Source: JAMXLO01 sp963819855 (GTDB taxonomy: Bacteria > Pseudomonadota > Alphaproteobacteria > Acetobacterales > Acetobacteraceae). Taken from it: a stretch of 64,000 nucleotides of DNA. Position numbers and translations under genes: made by a program. Numbering within the stretch: the first letter of the stretch is position 1; the number at the start of each line of letters is the position of its first letter. The stretch is from assembly GCA_963819855.1 (NCBI GenBank), contig CAWFYC010000038.1, positions 124,001 to 188,000 of the forward strand, written 5' to 3'. The notes under the pieces were generated by a model, which ran no database searches, had not been told where the DNA came from, and saw nothing but the letters and a program-made list of their open reading frames with translations. This document shows, one piece after another, positions 28,178 through 36,516 of this stretch.

Positions 28178-28186
28178 AGATCGGGG

Positions 28187-29503
28187 TCAGGCTTCGTTGG
28201 ACTTGTCCAGCACCGGCTGAAATACCGCTGTCGCCTTCTTGAGTTCGGTGGCCGGATCGGCGCCCGCGACAACGTTGGTGATCGCCGTGCCGAGCGTGTC
28301 GCGGAACTCGGTCACCGGGACAATGACCGGCAGCCCGGAGCGGGCCATCTTCAGGCTGGTCTCGGTAGTATCGAACCATTCCGGTGGGAACGCGCTGCCC
28401 TTGAGCACGTCGGCCTGCGCGTAGCAGGAGAGACGCGCCGGCGTGCCGGAGCCGGTGCGCAGCACTTCATTCAGCATCTGCTTACCGGTGACCCATTGCA
28501 CGAACAGCCACGCCGGTTTCTTGTTCTTCGCGGTGGCCGGAATGCCGATGCCATCGACGAAGGTCGCGCAGTTGCGCACCTTGCCGGCGGGATCGGGTGC
28601 GAACCCGACCTTGCCCACCACCTTCGACTTGTTCGGATCGATCAGCGGCGCGGAGAAGCCGATCCCGTCCCACCACATCGCCGCCCGTCCCTGCATGAAC
28701 GTGGTCTGGCATTCGTTCCAGTTGAAACCGATTACACCTGGAGGGGCGCACTCGCGCATGATCTTCTGGTACCACGCCGCGGCCTCGATCGCCGCCGGCG
28801 TGTCGGTGAGCAGCTTCCTGCCGTCGGGGGTGACCGTCTCCTGGTCCCACTTCAACAGGATGTCGTCCCAGAACGTCATGTTGGCATTCTTCAGGCCGCG
28901 ACCGACGAATCCATAGACGCCCTTCGATGCATCGGTGAGCTGATGCGCCATGGTCATCATTTCGTCGAGTGTCTCGGGCGGCTTCTGCAGCCCCTTCTGG
29001 GCGAACAGCTCCTTGTTCCAGAAGATGATGAACAGGTCCTGGTTCAACGGCAGCACGTTGAGCTTGCCATCGGGACCGGTCGCCACCTCCATCGACGGCT
29101 TGCTGAAGTCGGCCTGATCGAAGTCCGGCGATGTGAGCGACTTGTCGGCGATGAAGGGATTGAGGTCGTCCATCCACTTGGCGCGTTCGATCAGCCGCTT
29201 CTGCACGTGCATCCCAACGTTGACCACGTCGAAGCTGGGATGGCCGGTGGCCATCTCCATCGCAACCTTCGGACGTTGCTGCTGCTCGGGGATCTGCTCG
29301 AAGCCGACCTTGATGCCGGTCAGTTCCTCGAAGTCCTTGATATGTGCCTTGGCGACGTCGCCGCGCGGCGAGAGCTGATAGTTCACCTCAATCGACTGGC
29401 CCTTGAACTGCTTCCAGTCGAAGGCGGATTGAGCGTTGGCGCGCTCGACGATGGCGGGGGCGGCCAGCGCGGCAGCGGCCAGCAATTGGCGACGGCGGAT
29501 CAT
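28187..29503 (-). CDS. ABC sugar-type transporter, extracellular binding protein
   Basis: The 438-aa product starts at MIRRRQLLAAAALAAPAIVERANAQ, a twin-arginine-like or Sec signal peptide, behind a strong AGGAGG. The mature part follows the family 1 solute-binding fold: EVNYQLSPRGDVAKAHIKDFE, GHPSFDVVNVGMH, LPLNQDLFIIFWNKELF, and FMQGRAAMWWDG. It would capture a substrate in the periplasm for the two permeases encoded just upstream. It is the last gene of that minus-strand operon, 38 nt after the second permease. No ATPase gene is adjacent. Confidence 0.9.
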   Translation of the reverse strand: MIRRRQLLAAAALAAPAIVERANAQSAFDWKQFKGQSIEVNYQLSPRGDVAKAHIKDFEELTGIKVGFEQIPEQQQRPKVAMEMATGHPSFDVVNVGMHVQKRLIERAKWMDDLNPFIADKSLTSPDFDQADFSKPSMEVATGPDGKLNVLPLNQDLFIIFWNKELFAQKGLQKPPETLDEMMTMAHQLTDASKGVYGFVGRGLKNANMTFWDDILLKWDQETVTPDGRKLLTDTPAAIEAAAWYQKIMRECAPPGVIGFNWNECQTTFMQGRAAMWWDGIGFSAPLIDPNKSKVVGKVGFAPDPAGKVRNCATFVDGIGIPATAKNKKPAWLFVQWVTGKQMLNEVLRTGSGTPARLSCYAQADVLKGSAFPPEWFDTTETSLKMARSGLPVIVPVTEFRDTLGTAITNVVAGADPATELKKATAVFQPVLDKSNEA

Positions 29504-29541
29504 TCGTTTCCTCCTGGTCAGGTAGGGCTGGCTTATAGGAC

Positions 29542-30375
29542 TCAGCCGCCCTTCACGCCACCCGCGGTCAGGCCGGCGACGATCTCCTTCTGCATCAGCA
29601 GAGTCAGCAGCAGCACCGGCGCCGTGACCACCAGCGCGGCCGCCGCCAACGGTCCCCAACTGATCTGCTCGAACGTCAGCACGTTGTAGACCGCGACCGG
29701 CAGGGTCCGTGTCGTCCGTCCCGCCAGCACCACGCCGAAGATGAAGTTGTTCCAGGAGAAGATGAACGACAGGATCATCGCGACCATGATACCGGGGCGC
29801 GCCAGCGGCATCGCCACATGCAGGAAGGCCTGCCAGATCGTCGCGCCATCCACCAGCGCGGCCTCCTCGAGCTCGCCGGGCAGGCCCTCGAAGAAGCCGA
29901 TCATGATCCAGACCACGATCGGCACGGTGATCACCAGATGGGTGATCACCAGCGGGGTCAGCGTGCCGATCATGCCGAGCCACTGGAACAGCAGGAACAG
30001 CGGAATGAGGTACGACAGTCCGGGCGTGACGCGGGCGATCAGGATCAATGCTGCCGCCTTGGTGGCCTTTGCCTTGGCGATGCCGTAGCCGGCCGGCACA
30101 CCGAACAGCAGCGCCAGTCCGGTGGCCGAGAACGATACGATCACCGAGTTGATCGTATAGGTGAGAAAGTCGTTCTTCTCGAACACGTCGACGAAGTTCG
30201 CCAGTGTCGGCGGATGCGGGATGAACACCGGTGGATACGCGGTGTTGTCGAGCTCGTTCTTCAGCGACAGCGACAGCATCCACAGGAAGAACAGCACCGC
30301 CGGCGAGACCAGCAGGATGACCGAAGCGTACAGCCCTGCCCGACCAAGCAAACGTCGGAGGCGATGGCGGTTCAT
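29542..30375 (-). CDS. ABC transporter permease (MalG type)
   Basis: The 277-aa inner-membrane protein begins MNRHRLRRLLGRAGLYASV and has six membrane helices. The coupling EAA loop is EEAALVDGATIWQAFLHVAMPLARPG, matching the EAA-x3-G consensus. It pairs with the upstream permease (4-nt overlap, ATGA) and the binding protein downstream. The family imports carbohydrates, polyols or glycerol phosphates. Specificity cannot be derived from the permease. Confidence 0.92.
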   Translation of the reverse strand: MNRHRLRRLLGRAGLYASVILLVSPAVLFFLWMLSLSLKNELDNTAYPPVFIPHPPTLANFVDVFEKNDFLTYTINSVIVSFSATGLALLFGVPAGYGIAKAKATKAAALILIARVTPGLSYLIPLFLLFQWLGMIGTLTPLVITHLVITVPIVVWIMIGFFEGLPGELEEAALVDGATIWQAFLHVAMPLARPGIMVAMILSFIFSWNNFIFGVVLAGRTTRTLPVAVYNVLTFEQISWGPLAAAALVVTAPVLLLTLLMQKEIVAGLTAGGVKGG

Positions 30376-31283
30376 CGCCAGGCCTCGCGCTGGCGCACGC
30401 GCAGCAGCAGCAGGCTGATCAGCAGGATCAGCAGAAAGAACACCACGACGATCGCCGAACCGTAGCCAAGGTCGTAATAGGCGAAGGCGGTCTGGTACAG
30501 CAGGATGTTGATCGTTTCGCTGGACGTTCCCGGGCCGCCAAGGGTGATCACATAAATGGTGTCGAACGTCTTCAACGCGTCGATCAGCCGGATGACAGCG
30601 GCGACCATGATGAATGGCCAGGCCAGCGGCAAGGTGATGTGGCGGAACATCTGCCAGGCGCTGGCGCCATCCAGGATCGCCGCCTCGTACGGCTCTTGCG
30701 GCAGGCTCGCGATACCGCCGAGTACGATCAGCATGACCAGGGGCGTCCACTGCCAGGTCTCCACCATCACCAGCGTGGGAATCACGGTACTGCTGTCATA
30801 GACCCAGCTCGACGGTGGCAGCCCGACCGAGGTCAGCAGATAGTTGAGCACGCCGAGCTGCGGGTGAAACATCATCGTCCACACCAGCGCGATCGCGACG
30901 GGCGTGGCCATCATCGGCAGCACGAACAGCGTGCGGGCCAGGCCGCGCCATTTGAACTGCGAGGCGAAGCAGACCGCGGCCCAGACCCCGAGCAGCAACG
31001 GGGCGATCACGGTTGCCGCGGTGAACCAGATGGTGCGCACGATGGCCCACTGGAACCGCTCGTCCACCAGCATCTTGGTGTAGTTGGCAAAGCCGACGAA
31101 CGGCGTCGCGCCGGTGACCTTCCAGTCGTGCAGCGACATGAACAGCGTGAAGATCCACGGGAACAGGATCACCACGAACACGATCGCCGCGGCCGGCGCG
31201 GCGAACGCCCAATAACGCCGCGCATAGGCGTGCCCGCGCGTGGTGCCGGGCCGGAGCACGGTGGCGGCGGTGGTGGTGCTCAT
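30372..31283 (-). CDS. ABC transporter permease (MalF type)
   Basis: The 303-aa protein has six predicted membrane segments, beginning with AFAAPAAAIVFVVILFPW, and an EAA loop, EAAILDGASAWQMFRHITLPLAWP. The periplasmic NYTKMLVDERFQWAIVRTIWF segment is typical of sugar importers. Its start overlaps the thioesterase stop (ATGA), and its own end overlaps the next permease. This makes four genes in a coupled chain with the thioesterase first. Confidence 0.92.
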   Translation of the reverse strand: MSTTTAATVLRPGTTRGHAYARRYWAFAAPAAAIVFVVILFPWIFTLFMSLHDWKVTGATPFVGFANYTKMLVDERFQWAIVRTIWFTAATVIAPLLLGVWAAVCFASQFKWRGLARTLFVLPMMATPVAIALVWTMMFHPQLGVLNYLLTSVGLPPSSWVYDSSTVIPTLVMVETWQWTPLVMLIVLGGIASLPQEPYEAAILDGASAWQMFRHITLPLAWPFIMVAAVIRLIDALKTFDTIYVITLGGPGTSSETINILLYQTAFAYYDLGYGSAIVVVFFLLILLISLLLLRVRQREAWR

Positions 31284-31756
31284 CGATCAGACCCCGGCAT
31301 CGCGATCCGCCGCCCCACGCCGTTCGGCAGCGGCCGGCCGCCGCGTGCCCGCACTGCCTGCTGAAGCCGCGCGGAGACATCCGCCGGAAACGGTGCCACG
31401 CGACGCACCGACAGATCGATATGCAACGCGAGCAGCTCCTGCGCAGCGACGCGATGACCGTCCTCCGCGTGGAACATCTCGAGGAAATAGTGCAGCCGTT
31501 TGGCATCCACCCCGAGGAGATATGGCACCACCCGCACGCGCTCGCCGACGAGAACCTCGCGTTCATACAGCGTGTGCGTCTCCGCGGTGAACGTCGCGTT
31601 GCCGGTGGCATCGCGATAGGCTTGGCCGACACCCAGCTCGTCGTACAGCAGATCGGTCGCCTGATCGAACAACACGACGTAGTAGGCGAAATTCATGTGA
31701 CCGTTGGCATCGATCCACTCGGGCAGGACCACGCCGTCGAGGTGCGGAAACTCCAT
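31280..31756 (-). CDS. Acyl-CoA thioesterase, hot-dog fold
   Basis: The 158-aa product has the 4-hydroxybenzoyl-CoA thioesterase-like active-site pattern EWIDANGHMNFAYYVVLFDQA near residue 13, with the catalytic Asp preceding GHMN. The EREVLVGERVRVVPYLLGVD strand and EMFHAEDGHRVAAQELL complete the hot-dog core. It hydrolyses acyl-CoA thioesters in the cytoplasm. Similar proteins occur in carnitine and betaine catabolic operons, which suggests that the downstream ABC importer could bring in a related compound; this is a weak inference. It is divergent from a DHA2 pump with 51 nt between start codons. Confidence 0.82.
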   Translation of the reverse strand: MEFPHLDGVVLPEWIDANGHMNFAYYVVLFDQATDLLYDELGVGQAYRDATGNATFTAETHTLYEREVLVGERVRVVPYLLGVDAKRLHYFLEMFHAEDGHRVAAQELLALHIDLSVRRVAPFPADVSARLQQAVRARGGRPLPNGVGRRIAMPGSDR

Positions 31757-31807
31757 GGGCTGCCAGCTTGTTGACGAAGCGGCACAGGGTCAAGCACACA
31801 CGTCGTG

Positions 31808-33208
31808 ATGCGTCCGATCCGCTTGCACGAAATGGAGGTGACCGACGGCCTGCCGCTGCACTGGCGGCGGCGCGCCATGCTGACCGTCGCGATCGCCATC
31901 ACCATGTCGGGGCTGATCACCTCGATTGCCAACATCGCGCTGCCCACCATCGCGCGCGACATGCATGCGACACCGGCCAATTCGATCTGGGTGGTGAACG
32001 CCTACCAGCTCGCGGTGACGGTGACGCTGCTGCCGTTCGCCTCGATCGGCGACATCTACGGCCACCGGCGCGTCTATTTCTGGGGCCTGGCGGTGTACAC
32101 CGCCGCATCGCTGCTGTGCGCCGTCGCGCCGTCGCTGCCGGTGCTGGTGATCGGCCGTGTCCTGCAGGGCTTCGGCGGCGCCGGCATCATGAGCGTCAAC
32201 GGCGCACTGGTGCGCTTCATCTACCCGCGCGCGGAGCTCGGCCGCGGCATCGGCTTCAATGCGCTGGTGGTCGCGGGCTCGTCTACCGCCGGCCCATCGG
32301 TGGCCGCGGCGATCATGTCGGTGCTGTCGTGGCCCTGGCTGTTCGCGCTGCAAGTGCCGGCGGGCATTGTCGCGCTGTTGATGGCGCATCGCTTCCTGCC
32401 GCGGACCCCGCTCGCACGCCATCCGTTCGATCCGCTGAGCGCGGTGCTGAACGCGATCACCTTCGGCCTGTTCATCACCGCGCTGGATGGCATCGGCCGT
32501 GGCCAGGGACCCGCAACCGTGCTGATCGAGCTCACTGTCAGCATCGCGGTAGGCTGGTTCTTCGTGCATCGCCAGTACACGCTGGCGGCGCCGATGCTGC
32601 CGGTGGATCTGTTCCGCCGCCCGGTATTCGCGCTGTCGGTGGCGACCGCTATCTGCGCGCACTGCGCGCAGCTCATCGCCTTCGTGTCGCTGCCGTTCTA
32701 CTTCCAGTACGTGAGCGGATTGTCGCCGATCGAGATCGGGGTGCTGATCACGCCGTGGCCCGCCGCACTGGTGGTGATGGCGCCGATCGCCGGCCGGCTG
32801 GCGGATCGGTACTCGGCCGGGCTGCTCGGCGGGCTCGGCCTCACGGTGATGACGCTGGGTCTGCTGCTGGTGCTGTTTCTGCCCGCGCGCCCTGCGCAGC
32901 TCGATGTGGCGTGGCAACTCGCCGTGTGCGGCATCGGCTTCGGGTTCTTTCAGTCTCCTAACAACCGCTTGATGATTGCCAGCGCGCCGCGCGACCGGGC
33001 CGGCGCCGGCAGCGGCATGCTGTCCACGTCCCGGCTGCTCGGCCAGACCACCGGCAGCGCGTTGGTGGCACTGGTGTTCGGTGTCACCCATGGCGGCGAG
33101 GGCGCGATCGAACTTGGCACCAAGCTGGCGATCGGCATGGCCGCGGGGTTTGCCGCGCTGGCCATGGTGCTCAGTACGCTGCGTGTGCGGCAGCCGCAGT
33201 CGGTGTGA
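31808..33208 (+). CDS. MFS drug/solute efflux pump, DHA2-like
   Basis: The 466-aa polytopic protein shows SLITSIANIALPTIARD-type helix 1 features (MSGLITSIANIALPTIARDM), the SIWVVNAYQLAVTVTLLPF segment and the MFS loop motif GDIYGHRRVYFWG. The motif-C-like NALVVAGSSTAGPSV then follows, typical of the 14-helix DHA2 branch (EmrB/QacA). It exports drugs or metabolites with proton antiport. The start at the second of two consecutive start codons (GTG ATG) is preferred. It is followed 13 nt later by a beta-lactamase-like gene in the same direction, so an operon is likely. Confidence 0.9.
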   Translation: MRPIRLHEMEVTDGLPLHWRRRAMLTVAIAITMSGLITSIANIALPTIARDMHATPANSIWVVNAYQLAVTVTLLPFASIGDIYGHRRVYFWGLAVYTAASLLCAVAPSLPVLVIGRVLQGFGGAGIMSVNGALVRFIYPRAELGRGIGFNALVVAGSSTAGPSVAAAIMSVLSWPWLFALQVPAGIVALLMAHRFLPRTPLARHPFDPLSAVLNAITFGLFITALDGIGRGQGPATVLIELTVSIAVGWFFVHRQYTLAAPMLPVDLFRRPVFALSVATAICAHCAQLIAFVSLPFYFQYVSGLSPIEIGVLITPWPAALVVMAPIAGRLADRYSAGLLGGLGLTVMTLGLLLVLFLPARPAQLDVAWQLAVCGIGFGFFQSPNNRLMIASAPRDRAGAGSGMLSTSRLLGQTTGSALVALVFGVTHGGEGAIELGTKLAIGMAAGFAALAMVLSTLRVRQPQSV

Positions 33209-33221
33209 GTGGAGGCACAAC

Positions 33222-34820
33222 ATGCCAAGGCCGTTCCTGTTCTTGCGCGATCTTGCGACCAGCGCACTGCTCTCGACACTGCTCGCTTCGAGCGCCTGCG
33301 CCGACGCTCCGACCATGCCCAGCGACCTCGCGTTGCCGCCACCCCAGGCCACCGCCAACGTCGTGCCGCCGGCACAGATCGACGCCGCGATCGCGCGGCT
33401 GAACGACCTGGCAACGGACATGCTGAGCCAGACACATATTCCCGGCTTGGCGATCGCGGTCGTGCGCGACGGACAGACCGTATACGCGGCTGGGTTCGGG
33501 GTTCGTCGTGTCGGCACCACGGATGCTGTCGATGCCGACACGGTGTTCCAGCTCGCTTCGCTGTCCAAGTCGGTCGGCGCGACGGTGGTGGCGCACCAGG
33601 TGGGGTTGGGCACGATTTCCTGGGACACGCCGATCGTCGAACACCTGCCGTGGTTTGCCTTGAGCGATGACTGGATCACGCACCATGTCACGATCGCCGA
33701 CATGTATGCGCACCGCTCCGGCCTGCCGGACCATGCGGGCGACGAGCTGGAAGATCTTGGCTACGACCGCGATCAGGTACTGCGCCGCTTGCGCCTGATG
33801 AAGCTGCATTCTTTCCGCGACGACTATGCCTATACCAACTTTGGCGTGACCGCGGCGGCAGAGGCGGTGGCCGCGGCATCGCACACCGACTGGGCAACCT
33901 TGTCGGAACAGGTGCTCTACCAGCCGCTCGGCATGAGTGTCACCAGCTCGCGGTTTGCGGATTTCGTGCAGCGGCCCAATCACGCGGTGGGACATGTGCT
34001 GGTCGGCGATGGCTACCAGGCAAAGTACCAGCGTGAACCGGATGCCCAATCGCCGGCCGGCGGCGTGAGTTCATCCGCGCGCGACGTGGCACGATGGATG
34101 GCGCTGATCCTCCAGGGAGGCGTCCATGAAGGCCGACGCATCGTCGCAGCCGACGCCCTGCTGCCGGCAATCACTGCCGAGATCGTCTCGTCTCACTCGG
34201 CCGCAGCCGACGCGAGGGCGGGCTTCTACGGCTACGGGTTTGGCGTCGGCACGCTGGCGTCGGGCCGCGTGGCGCTGAGCCATTCGGGTGCGTTCGACAT
34301 GGGGGCCGCCACGAACTACGTGATGATTCCGTCGCTTGGTCTCGGCATCGTCGTCCTCAGCAACGCCGCCCCGATCGGCGCGGTAGAGGCAATGGGCATG
34401 GAGTTCGCCGACCTGGTGCAGTTTGGTGCGGTAACGCGCGATTGGCTGAGCGCGTATGGGCAAATGATGGCGCCGCTGAGTGCGCCATCCGGGTCGCTGG
34501 TCGGCAAGGCGCCGCCTGAGCATCCGACACCGGCACTGCCGCTGACGGCCTATGCCGGGACCTACCACAACGACTATTTCGGCGATGCTGTCGTCGCGCG
34601 CGGCGGGGACGCGCTGGCGCTCACCCTCGGTCCGGCGAATACGGCGTATCCGTTGCGGCACTGGGAAGGCAATGTATTCACATATAAGCCGTCAGGCGAG
34701 AGCGCAAATGGAGGCTCGATTTCCCAGGTCACGTTCACGATCAATGCGGCGGGCCAGGCCGCGTCCTTGGCTATCGAGTACTATGATGCCAGCGGCTGGT
34801 CGCGGTTTGCCCGACGGTAG
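33222..34820 (+). CDS. Class C beta-lactamase-like serine hydrolase
   Basis: The 532-aa product has a signal peptide (ALLSTLLASSACADA) and starts after GGAGG. The penicilloyl serine transferase motifs are present: SLSK near residue 114, YTN near residue 205 and HSG near residue 358. The final ~100 residues (LTAYAGTYHNDYFGDAVV) form the beta-barrel add-on (DUF3471-like) found in EstB/FmtA/Lact-type hydrolases. It would be periplasmic. Members are usually esterases, D-aminopeptidases or cell-wall hydrolases rather than true antibiotic-resistance enzymes. Co-transcription with an efflux pump is suggestive but not proof of a resistance role. Confidence 0.88.
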   Translation: MPRPFLFLRDLATSALLSTLLASSACADAPTMPSDLALPPPQATANVVPPAQIDAAIARLNDLATDMLSQTHIPGLAIAVVRDGQTVYAAGFGVRRVGTTDAVDADTVFQLASLSKSVGATVVAHQVGLGTISWDTPIVEHLPWFALSDDWITHHVTIADMYAHRSGLPDHAGDELEDLGYDRDQVLRRLRLMKLHSFRDDYAYTNFGVTAAAEAVAAASHTDWATLSEQVLYQPLGMSVTSSRFADFVQRPNHAVGHVLVGDGYQAKYQREPDAQSPAGGVSSSARDVARWMALILQGGVHEGRRIVAADALLPAITAEIVSSHSAAADARAGFYGYGFGVGTLASGRVALSHSGAFDMGAATNYVMIPSLGLGIVVLSNAAPIGAVEAMGMEFADLVQFGAVTRDWLSAYGQMMAPLSAPSGSLVGKAPPEHPTPALPLTAYAGTYHNDYFGDAVVARGGDALALTLGPANTAYPLRHWEGNVFTYKPSGESANGGSISQVTFTINAAGQAASLAIEYYDASGWSRFARR

Positions 34821-34891
34821 AGCATCTTCAGGATGACTGGAATGATCCCGATGCTGTCATTGCGACGACACGAAACCGCCCCTTGTTGCCA

Positions 34892-34959
34892 TCCCCGCGA
34901 AAGCGGGGACCCGGAGCAATACCACGGGATCTTGCCCTGGGTTCCCGCTTCCGCGGGAA
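34892..34959. repeat. Pair of REP-like hairpins
   Basis: Two adjacent perfect hairpins with similar arms: TCCCCGC-GAAA-GCGGGGA at 34892-34909 and TTCCCGC-TTCC-GCGGGAA at 34942-34959. They resemble the common dispersed CATTCCCGC...GCGGGAATGAC element. They fill the 242-nt gap between the beta-lactamase-like and DUF2147 genes. Confidence 0.8.
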
Positions 34960-35062
34960 TGACGACGGTGACATCGCCATGGTCCAACTACGGCGCGCGC
35001 CGCTTGCGCTGCGGAAGGTCGTGATCGACCATGCATGCCGCGAGTCATGCAGGGAGTCGACG

Positions 35063-35491
35063 ATGCGACATGTTGCGCTGGTGGTCACCATTCTTGCCGC
35101 GACGCAATGGTCAGCGGCCAGGGCAGAGTCCGCCGACCCCGATGGCACCTGGCTGATCAGCCAGCGAGTCGCGTTCGACATCTTTCCATGCCGCGACGCG
35201 CTGTGCGGCAAGATCGCATGGCTGCGCAATCCGGCCTTGCGCACCGCCGAAATGTGCGGCCGGACCATCATCTGGGGGCTGACCTCGGACGGCGCGGCGC
35301 AATGGGGCAACGGCTGGTTCTTCGACCCCGAGAACGGCAGCACCTACAGCGTATCGGCCCAGGTGGAGAGCAACGAACGGATGTCGGCACGTATCTACAA
35401 AGGCATGGCCATGTTCGGTCGCACCGAAGTCCTGACGCGGATCGCGTCGCACAGCCTGCCGGGATGGTGTGAAACCGGCTCCGCGCGCTGA
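35063..35491 (+). CDS. DUF2147 domain secreted protein
   Basis: The 142-aa protein starts MRHVALVVTILAATQWSAARA, a signal peptide, after GGGAG. The mature part follows the DUF2147 layout: DPDGTWLISQRVAFDIFPC, LCGKIAWLRNP, WGNGWFFDPENGSTYSVSAQ and GMAMFGRTEVLTRI. These small periplasmic proteins have a lipocalin-like barrel; their function is unknown. It ends 19 nt from the convergent dioxygenase gene. Confidence 0.85.
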   Translation: MRHVALVVTILAATQWSAARAESADPDGTWLISQRVAFDIFPCRDALCGKIAWLRNPALRTAEMCGRTIIWGLTSDGAAQWGNGWFFDPENGSTYSVSAQVESNERMSARIYKGMAMFGRTEVLTRIASHSLPGWCETGSAR

Positions 35492-35510
35492 GCCGGTCGC
35501 GCCGCCGCCC

Positions 35511-36407
35511 TCAGGCGGCCCGCGCCTGCTCGAGCGCCAGCCCGGTGCCCTTGATCGAGGTGCGGCGCAGGTCGCGTACCTCGTGCATATCGTCGAAGCG
35601 GCGGGCGCGATGCATCGCGGTGCGGTTGTCCCACATCACCAGGTCGTGCACCCGCCACTCATGTGCATAGACGAACTGGCGCTGGGTCGCGTGCTCGGTC
35701 AGGTCGCGGATGAAGGCGCGCGCCTCCGGCACCGGCCAGCCGACGATGCCGCCGATATGCGAGGACAGATACAGCGCCTTCCGCCCGCTCACCGGATGGG
35801 TGATCACCAGGCGATGCTGCACTGGGCGCAGCCGGTCCTCGTTGCCCGGCGCGTAGTCGGCGAAACCGATCTGCTCGCGCGAAAACACGATCGAGTGTTC
35901 GGTGATCAGGTCTGCGACCTCGGCCTTGGTCGCATCGTCGAGCGCATCGTACGCGGCGCGCATGTCGGCGAACTCGGTGTTGCCGCCCGTGCCTGGAATG
36001 ACGCGGCCGTGCAGCAGCGTATAGCCGGCGCCGACCGCGCGGAAAGAGGCGTCGGAGTGCCATAGCCGGTTGGCCAGCGCGTACATCCGGCTGCGATCGT
36101 CGCGCGCGCGAAGCTGGTTGCGCGCGGTCAGGTTGGAGATATCGCCGAGCTCCAGCCGGTCGCCCAGACGGCGGTCCTCGGGCTTGGCCATCTGGCCGGC
36201 CAGCGTGACCTCGAGCTCGCCGAAGTTGCGGCTGAAGACCAGCTGCTGGTCGTCGGTGAGCGGCTGGTCGCGGAACACCAGCACGGCGTAGTGGTCCATG
36301 CCCGCTTCGATCGCGGCGACCGCGTTTGCGTCCAGCGGTCGCGAAATGTCGATGCCGGAGACCTCGCCGGCAAACACCGGATGGATCGGGCGGATGCTGA
36401 TGCTCAT
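35511..36407 (-). CDS. TauD/TfdA family Fe(II)/2-oxoglutarate dioxygenase
   Basis: The 298-aa product starts MSISIRPIHPVFAGEVSGID after AAGGGA. The iron ligands are WHSDASF (HxD) near residue 110 and the distal His in VMWDNRTAMHRA. The Arg a few residues on in MHRARRF would bind 2-oxoglutarate. It resembles the 2,4-D/taurine/alkylsulfate dioxygenase family and would hydroxylate a small acidic substrate. The first portion (HYAVLVFRDQPLTDDQQLVFSRNFGELE, in two parts) is the usual family opening. It is divergent from an MFS transporter 109 nt away, which may carry its substrate. Confidence 0.9.
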   Translation of the reverse strand: MSISIRPIHPVFAGEVSGIDISRPLDANAVAAIEAGMDHYAVLVFRDQPLTDDQQLVFSRNFGELEVTLAGQMAKPEDRRLGDRLELGDISNLTARNQLRARDDRSRMYALANRLWHSDASFRAVGAGYTLLHGRVIPGTGGNTEFADMRAAYDALDDATKAEVADLITEHSIVFSREQIGFADYAPGNEDRLRPVQHRLVITHPVSGRKALYLSSHIGGIVGWPVPEARAFIRDLTEHATQRQFVYAHEWRVHDLVMWDNRTAMHRARRFDDMHEVRDLRRTSIKGTGLALEQARAA

Positions 36408-36516
36408 GCTCGGACGTCCCTTCTGGAGCTGCCTGATTATAGGCGCAGCGCCGCCGCTGACCATACGCGCCGCCGCAATTCCCTTGCGGGCGCCGTTCTG
36501 CGATATCTCCGCCGCA

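Noticed and set aside
33222..34820. Antibiotic-resistance beta-lactamase
   Set aside because: The three serine-enzyme motifs are present, but the extra C-terminal barrel and length are those of esterase/peptidase-type relatives; resistance cannot be claimed.
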